Source: Bacteroidales bacterium (GTDB lineage Bacteria; Bacteroidota; Bacteroidia; Bacteroidales; UBA932). Taken from it: 64,000 nt of DNA. Below, one piece after another: positions 59,447 to 64,000 of the stretch. The notes under the pieces are model-generated. The model had not been told where the DNA came from, made no database searches, and saw nothing but the letters and a program-made list of their open reading frames with translations. A program made the translations under genes and the position numbers. The stretch is from the NCBI GenBank assembly GCA_015060405.1, contig SUYN01000010.1, positions 1-64,000 of the forward strand, in the 5' to 3' direction. The stretch's first letter is position 1, and each line of letters opens with the position of its first letter.

Positions 59447-60061
59447 ATGAAACGGTTCATCTTGATCATAGCCTCAGCGGCAGCTATGATGGCGGCAGGT
59501 GCGCCTGAGGTCGGGGCCCAGGAAAAGGCGGAGAAACATTTCAGGTATGAGTTCAGGCTCGGATTGGGCGGATATCCGGAATCGGATCATGATAACTTCA
59601 CAAGCCTCAGGTCGGGTTCCTTCTATTTGAGAGATACATCTTTCAAGAATCTCTTCGATGACTATGACGGCCCTACATATATGACAGGCAACATCATGGC
59701 ATCGTTTGGTGTCCATGTCGGCAAGAGGCTGACGCTCTCTCTGGGACTTGCTGCGAACGGAATGTGGAAGGATCAGTATGATGTCTTTACCGACCGCAAG
59801 ACAGGCCGTGTGACAGGATGTGTGGTCACAGTCCTTCCACAGATAAGGTTTGACTGGATCTCCCAGGATGCGCTCAGGCTTTATTCATCTTTGGGACTGG
59901 GCACCACCAGAGGCTCATTCGACGGCCGCTCGGACAGATATCTGGCCGGCCAGGCTGTCTTTCTCGGAATAACCGTAGGACGTCGTTTTATTGTTTTTGC
60001 CGAATGCGGTTCAGGCTCCTTGTATAAGGGTGGAATGGGAGGCTTCGGCTACAGATTCTGA
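59447..60061 (+). CDS. Outer-membrane beta-barrel protein, second copy
   Basis: A 204-residue exported protein (signal to about residue 25, EVGAQ) starting MKRFILIIASAAAMMAAGAP. Longer in-frame starts from 59396 would overlap the lipoprotein gene and spoil the signal peptide, so I prefer the ATG at 59447. Strands RYEFRLGLGGYPE, LTLSLGLAANGMWKDQYD, LRLYSSLGLGTTRG and FLGITVGRRFIVFAECGSG, and the ending GGFGYRF, match the protein at 58053 position by position, showing a duplication. Function unknown. Confidence 0.78.
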   Translation: MKRFILIIASAAAMMAAGAPEVGAQEKAEKHFRYEFRLGLGGYPESDHDNFTSLRSGSFYLRDTSFKNLFDDYDGPTYMTGNIMASFGVHVGKRLTLSLGLAANGMWKDQYDVFTDRKTGRVTGCVVTVLPQIRFDWISQDALRLYSSLGLGTTRGSFDGRSDRYLAGQAVFLGITVGRRFIVFAECGSGSLYKGGMGGFGYRF

Positions 60062-60072
60062 CAGGTACTGAT

Positions 60073-60762
60073 ATGAAACGTTTTTACTTTTTCCTTTTTG
60101 CCGTAATGGCGGCTGCCTCCTGCAAGGTCGTGGATCCGTACATCAAGAACCCGACAAAGGGTCCGTATATGTATGAAGTCTGCAGGACGATCTTTGAGGC
60201 TGATATAGACAAGACATTGAAGCTCTTCTACAATGCCTACAATATAGCAGTATTTCAGAACGGTGACGCAGAACTCAAGGTGTCGCCTCAGTATGACCTC
60301 ATAAGGACAGGACTCGTCAGTTCGGATGGAGTCTATGAATATGACAACGTCAGGTACAACTATAATGGGGAAGATTTCTTCTCTGAAAAGGGAATGTGCC
60401 GGATCTTTGACCTATGGCGGTTTTCGTTGACAGTTCTGCGCGAGTCTCCGGACACATGGACCATAGGGAACGCTGACGGACTGGCGATGTCAGTGACCGT
60501 CCTTGAATCCGGTGATGACGGGATGAAGCTGAGTGTCACAGTTGATGGACGACGGATTGAGGAGTCGACATATTATGTAATGCTGATTTCTGACGGACTG
60601 AAGGTGGACATCGCACATAAGAAGGTGGGAAAGGTCACTTCAGCAGCCTATGAGGGCACCTTGCTGACTGTCTTCTACGACGGTGACACCCTTCTGAAGA
60701 CCTGCAGGATGACATTTCAGCCGGGGCACACTACCAGCTTTGACTTCGAGGACAACTATTGA
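60073..60762 (+). CDS. Lipoprotein paired with the second barrel protein
   Basis: A 229-residue protein with signal MKRFYFFLFAVMAAASC (Cys 17). The body is beta-rich: YDLIRTGLVSSDGVYEYDN, WTIGNADGLAMSVTVLESG and DGMKLSVTVDGRR. It takes the same position relative to its barrel gene as the 58684 lipoprotein, but I cannot align the two with confidence. Function unknown. After it, a 155-base gap contains a 9-bp hairpin (60811-60836) before htpG. Confidence 0.75.
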   Translation: MKRFYFFLFAVMAAASCKVVDPYIKNPTKGPYMYEVCRTIFEADIDKTLKLFYNAYNIAVFQNGDAELKVSPQYDLIRTGLVSSDGVYEYDNVRYNYNGEDFFSEKGMCRIFDLWRFSLTVLRESPDTWTIGNADGLAMSVTVLESGDDGMKLSVTVDGRRIEESTYYVMLISDGLKVDIAHKKVGKVTSAAYEGTLLTVFYDGDTLLKTCRMTFQPGHTTSFDFEDNY

Positions 60763-60810
60763 TACTGACTTTTTGTCAGTCAGACTGGCTTGGAACATAT
60801 TTTGACTATA

Positions 60811-60836
60811 TGAGGTCGTTCTTCGGGACGGCCTCA
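60811..60836. repeat. Stem-loop before htpG
   Basis: TGAGGTCGT (60811-60819) pairs with ACGGCCTCA (60828-60836; one G-T pair) around an 8-nt loop. There is no T-run, so a terminator is uncertain. It may be a leader element of htpG. Confidence 0.45.
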
Positions 60837-60917
60837 TCTGCTTGTCGAAGACAGCAAGGCTGCATCCCGAGCCTGACGAGGGATCTGAATGTAAATTAAT
60901 TTTAAATAGTAAAAGAT

Positions 60918-62912
60918 ATGTCAACAACAGGAAAAATTGGAGTAACCACCGAGAACATATTCCCGGTAATCAAGAAGTTTCTTTATTCAGACCACGAGAT
61001 CTTCCTGAGGGAGCTTGTGGCAAATGCAGTAGATGCAACTCAGAAGATGAAGGCTCTTGCCGCATCCGGAGAATGCACTGCAGAGCTTGGAGAACTTGCA
61101 GTCCGTATAGAACTCGATGAGGCAGCCAAGACACTCAAAGTGATTGACAACGGTATCGGTATGACCGAAGAAGAGGTTGACAGATATATCAATCAGATCG
61201 CCTTCTCTTCAGCAGGGGAGTTCCTTGAGAAATACAAGGACCAGCTCGGCAGCATAATCGGACATTTCGGCCTTGGATTCTACTCGGCCTTCATGGTGGC
61301 TGAAAAGGTGACCATCGAGACCCTTTCATGGAAGGAAGGCACAAAGGCGGTGAAATGGACCTGCGACGGCTCGCCTGAATATTCAATGGAAGAATGTGAC
61401 AAGTCTGACAGAGGTACGGTCATCACCCTCTACATCGCAGACGACGAGAAAGAATATGCAGAAAAGACCCGCATCTCCGGACTTCTCACCAAATACTGCA
61501 AGTTCATGCCGGTTCCGGTGATCTTCGGAAAGGAACAGGAGTGGAAGGACGGTAAATATGTCGACACTGACAAGGATAACGTGATAAACAAAGTGGAGCC
61601 GCTCTGGGCACGCAAGCCGGCCGACCTCAAGGATGAGGACTACAACGAGTTCTACCGTGCGCTGTATCCTATGGCTGAGGAACCGCTTTTCCATATTCAC
61701 CTCAATGTGGATTATCCGTTCAACCTCACCGGTATCCTTTATTTCCCTAAGATCAAGAACAATGTGGAGATCTCACGCAACAAGATCCAGCTCTACTGCA
61801 ACCAGATGTTCGTGACCGACTCAGTCGATAACATAGTTCCTGACTTCCTCACGCTTCTCCATGGAGTCATTGACTCGCCGGACATTCCTCTGAACGTGTC
61901 GAGAAGCTATCTTCAGAGCGATGCAAATGTCAAGAAGATATCGACCTACATCACAAAGAAGGTCGCAGACCGTCTGGATGAGATCTTCAGGAACGAGCGT
62001 CAGCAGCTCGAGGAGAAATGGGACAACCTCAAGCTCTTCATAGAGTACGGAATGCTATCGGACGAGAAGTTCTGCGACAGGGCCATGAAGTTCTGCCTTC
62101 TCAAGAACACAGAAGGAAAGTACTTCAGCATTGATGACTACAAGACTGCGATCGAGGCCGGACAGACCGACAAGGACAAGAAAGTCGTCTTCCTCTACGC
62201 GACCGATGCAGAAAGCCAGTATTCTTTCATCGAGTCAGCCAAGGCAAAGGGTTACGACGTCCTCCTGATGGACTGCCAGCTTGACAGCCATTTTGTTAAC
62301 CTGCTCGAGACCAAGGTGGAGAATGCACGCTTTGCCCGTGTGGATTCGGACAGCATTGACAACCTTATCCCGAAAGAGGACAAGATCCGTCCTGAACTTT
62401 CAGACGCAGAGCAGGAAGACCTTTCGGTGATCTTCCAGAGTGTCCTTCCTTCGGAGAACCAGTACTATGTCCAGGCTGACAATCTCGGTGAGGATGCAAT
62501 GCCTATCCTCATCACCCAGAGTGAATTCATGAGACGCTACCGCGAGATGTCGGCAATGGGCGGTGGAATGAACTTCTACGGACAGATGCCTGCAATGTAC
62601 AACATCACAGTCAACATGCAGAACCCTCTTGTTGCCAGGATCATGGAATCAAAAGCTGCGGATGTCGCTCCTGCACAGGTGATTCCGGATGCTGCGGAGG
62701 ACGCATCTGAAGATGTAAAGAGGACAGTCACAGAGGCAAAGGAAACTGCTGCTGCAGCTCATAAGTCCGATCTTGAAACATTCGCAGGTAATAACGAGAT
62801 ACTCAGACAGATCGTAGACCTTGCCCTCCTTTCCAACGGAATGCTCAAGGGCAAGGAGCTCAGCGACTTCATCGCGCGAAGTGCCAAGGTTGTAAAAGAC
62901 GCCTATCTTTAG
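60918..62912 (+). CDS. htpG: Molecular chaperone HtpG (Hsp90)
   Basis: A 664-residue Hsp90. ATP-site motifs are ELVANAVDATQKMKAL (Asn for Mg-ATP), IDNGIGMTEEEVDRYI, and the lid region with IIGHFGLGFYSAFMVAEKV. The middle domain (FHIHLNVDYPFNLTGILYFP, NRIQLY-like NKIQLYCNQMFV, VSRSYLQSD) and the dimerisation domain are complete. It is about 40 residues longer than E. coli HtpG, with an Ala/Glu-rich insertion near 590-620. It is monocistronic, followed by four 35-bp hairpin repeats and the convergent folE. Confidence 0.97.
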   Translation: MSTTGKIGVTTENIFPVIKKFLYSDHEIFLRELVANAVDATQKMKALAASGECTAELGELAVRIELDEAAKTLKVIDNGIGMTEEEVDRYINQIAFSSAGEFLEKYKDQLGSIIGHFGLGFYSAFMVAEKVTIETLSWKEGTKAVKWTCDGSPEYSMEECDKSDRGTVITLYIADDEKEYAEKTRISGLLTKYCKFMPVPVIFGKEQEWKDGKYVDTDKDNVINKVEPLWARKPADLKDEDYNEFYRALYPMAEEPLFHIHLNVDYPFNLTGILYFPKIKNNVEISRNKIQLYCNQMFVTDSVDNIVPDFLTLLHGVIDSPDIPLNVSRSYLQSDANVKKISTYITKKVADRLDEIFRNERQQLEEKWDNLKLFIEYGMLSDEKFCDRAMKFCLLKNTEGKYFSIDDYKTAIEAGQTDKDKKVVFLYATDAESQYSFIESAKAKGYDVLLMDCQLDSHFVNLLETKVENARFARVDSDSIDNLIPKEDKIRPELSDAEQEDLSVIFQSVLPSENQYYVQADNLGEDAMPILITQSEFMRRYREMSAMGGGMNFYGQMPAMYNITVNMQNPLVARIMESKAADVAPAQVIPDAAEDASEDVKRTVTEAKETAAAAHKSDLETFAGNNEILRQIVDLALLSNGMLKGKELSDFIARSAKVVKDAYL

Positions 62913-62919
62913 TACCCGG

Positions 62920-63049
62920 GTCATCCCCGGCTTGACCGGGGAACCATCCCTTACGTCATCCCCGGCTTGAGCGGTGAACCATCCCTTGCGTCATCCCCGG
63001 CCTGACCGGTGAACCATCCCTTACGTCATCCCCGGCTTGACCGGGGATC
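62920..63049. repeat. Four tandem copies of a 35-bp hairpin-forming repeat
   Basis: Copies start at 62920, 62955, 62990 and 63025 with a strict 35-base period. Each starts GTCATCCCCGGCTTGACCGG, with small variations, and the first three continue GAACCATCCCTTAC or similar. Copies 1 and 4 have perfect CCCCGG/CCGGGG stems; copies 2 and 3 have changes on the 3' arm. The array fills the space between convergent htpG and folE and touches the folE stop codon. It could act as a bidirectional terminator. Confidence 0.85.
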
Positions 63050-63636
63050 TATCTGATGAGATTCAGAAACTCATTACGCGTCCTCTCATCCTTGAGGAAG
63101 ATGCCGCTGAAGGCCGATGTAGTAGTCACTGCATTGGCCTTTTGCACACCCCTGAGAGTCATGCAGGTGTGAGATGCCTCGATCACCACGGCCACTCCCA
63201 GCGGCTCAAGAGTCTCCTGGATGCAGTTGAGGACCTGTGTAGTGAGCCTTTCCTGCACCTGAAGTCGGCGGGCATACGTCTCCACCACACGTGCGATCTT
63301 GCTCAGACCTGTGATGGTGCCATTGGGAATATATGCGACATGAGCCTTGCCGATGAAAGGCATCACATGATGTTCGCAGGTCGAATAGAGTTCGATGTCC
63401 TTAACAAGGACCATCTGGCTGTACTCCTCCTTGAACATGGCGCTGCGGAGGATTTCCGCTCCGTCCTGATTAGAACCATGGGTAAGAAACTGCAGGGCCT
63501 TGGCAACTCGCTCAGGAGTCTTCACAAGTCCTTCACGCTCAGGATCCTCGCCTAAAAGCCGGAGTATCTCGCGATAGTGCTCTGCAATTGCGTTTGTAGT
63601 CTGTTCGTCGTATATTTCTTCCTTTGTGTATGCCAT
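63049..63636 (-). CDS. folE: GTP cyclohydrolase I
   Basis: A 195-residue enzyme that turns GTP into dihydroneopterin triphosphate for folate or queuosine-related pathways. The zinc and active-site motif [22 protein letters not shown] is intact (Cys and His ligands), followed by [25 protein letters not shown] and a later zinc ligand Cys in [10 protein letters not shown]. Length is normal. The start [16 protein letters not shown] at 63636 leaves about 200 bases to the divergent DUF2795 gene. Its stop abuts the repeat array. Confidence 0.97.
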   Translation of the reverse strand: MAYTKEEIYDEQTTNAIAEHYREILRLLGEDPEREGLVKTPERVAKALQFLTHGSNQDGAEILRSAMFKEEYSQMVLVKDIELYSTCEHHVMPFIGKAHVAYIPNGTITGLSKIARVVETYARRLQVQERLTTQVLNCIQETLEPLGVAVVIEASHTCMTLRGVQKANAVTTTSAFSGIFLKDERTRNEFLNLIR

Positions 63637-63770
63637 GGGGTCATATTATTTGCAAATTGAACATAATTGTAAACGGTGGTATGAATCTTGTGCGATGCCC
63701 TCGCCGTACGATGATATGTAAATTATGTGCAAAAATATAAAAAAAATAATCGTCATTAATTTTTTTTGTC

Positions 63771-63778
63771 TATATTTG
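63771..63778 (+). promoter_or_regulatory. -7 box for the DUF2795 gene
   Basis: TATATTTG matches TAnnTTTG and lies about 63 bases before the ATG at 63842. No clear -33 partner is seen. Confidence 0.45.
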
Positions 63779-63841
63779 CCGCCCCTTAATGAAAGGGATA
63801 ACCTTAAATGCTGATAATTAATAATTTAAACTTATATTACG

Positions 63842-64000
63842 ATGTATTGGACACTTGAACTTGCATATAGGCTGGAGGATGCTCCATGGCCTGCAACCAA
63901 AGAGGAACTGATTGACTACGCGACCCGTTCAGGAGCCCCCCTTGAAGTGGTGGAAAATCTTGAAGAACTTGAAGACGACGGCGAGATCTACGAAAGCATA
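63842..64000 (+). CDS. DUF2795 domain protein, N-terminal part (cut by window end)
   Basis: The 53 visible codons read MYWTLELAYRLEDAPWPATK, then EELIDYATRSGAPLEVVENL, ending ESI at the window edge. This is the start of the short acidic DUF2795 proteins found across Bacteroidetes, which normally run about 70-75 residues, so roughly 20 residues are missing. Function unknown; the fold is a small helical domain. It is divergent from folE. Recognition is based on the strongly conserved opening. Confidence 0.88.
   Translation, partial: MYWTLELAYRLEDAPWPATKEELIDYATRSGAPLEVVENLEELEDDGEIYESI

Noticed and set aside
60764..60780. ACTGAC/GTCAGT hairpin after the last lipoprotein gene as a terminator
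   Set aside because: The stem is only 6 bp and no T-run follows on the plus strand, so termination is not supported.
62920..63049. Four regular repeats taken as a possible CRISPR array
   Set aside because: The repeats are directly adjacent with a 35-base period and the parts between the hairpins are nearly identical, so there are no spacers, and no cas genes are present.

Overview
The window looks like a chromosomal segment of a Bacteroidales bacterium. It has SusC/SusD pairs, many type II lipoproteins, paired BlaI and M56 genes, a BACON-domain protein, few recognisable Shine-Dalgarno sites, and repeated promoters of the Bacteroidetes form TTTG - about 19 nt - TAnnTTTG. Genus cannot be decided from the sequence alone. 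Nearly all of it is protein-coding. There is one tRNA (Arg, anticodon ACG), no rRNA, no CRISPR array, and no recognisable transposase or integrase.

Layout: 1-2750 is a small accessory patch: the tail of a possible zinc peptidase, an HTH-like remnant, a RhuM-family protein, and a tiny membrane protein overlapping an ABC ATPase. 2750-8680 holds surface proteins on the minus strand: two paralogous lipoproteins, a 963-residue outer-membrane beta-barrel protein and a small lipoprotein. 8862-14399 holds two successive BlaI/M56 regulatory operons. One M56 protein is fused to an M23 peptidoglycan peptidase and the other to a TonB-type C-terminal domain, and the two promoters share the same operator-like palindromes. 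14400-15430 is a 1-kb gene-poor stretch with a candidate small RNA, an unusual cluster of CACAGCTGTG-type repeats and a tandem duplication. 15431-17946 is housekeeping (tRNA-Arg, rplS, dnaJ, grpE).

18262-34657 is the most interesting part. It combines a GlpT-like glycerol-3-phosphate/phosphate antiporter, three exported calcineurin-type phosphoesterases (one fused to a glycerophosphodiester phosphodiesterase domain), a SusC/SusD pair, a BACON lipoprotein, a small outer-membrane barrel and an exported MBL-fold hydrolase. It contains no glycoside hydrolase. I infer a Sus-like locus for capturing and dismantling a glycerophosphodiester-containing polymer or head group (teichoic-acid-like polymers or deacylated phospholipids are candidates), with GlpT taking glycerol-3-phosphate into the cytoplasm.

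34665-47458 (minus strand) holds an ABC-F ATPase, a seven-gene operon (TIGR02757-family, zeta-like P-loop protein, tldD, pmbA, slyD, glycosyltransferase, trkA) that ends in a large inverted-repeat element, and two POT-family peptide transporters. 47658-53924 (plus) holds an LpxL-like acyltransferase, a DUF4831 protein, pepD, a CotH-kinase lipoprotein and an OmpA-family protein. 54091-64000 holds purT, a HAD hydrolase, an acyl-CoA ligase, two outer-membrane-protein/lipoprotein pairs, htpG, four 35-bp tandem hairpin repeats, folE and the start of a DUF2795 gene cut by the window end.
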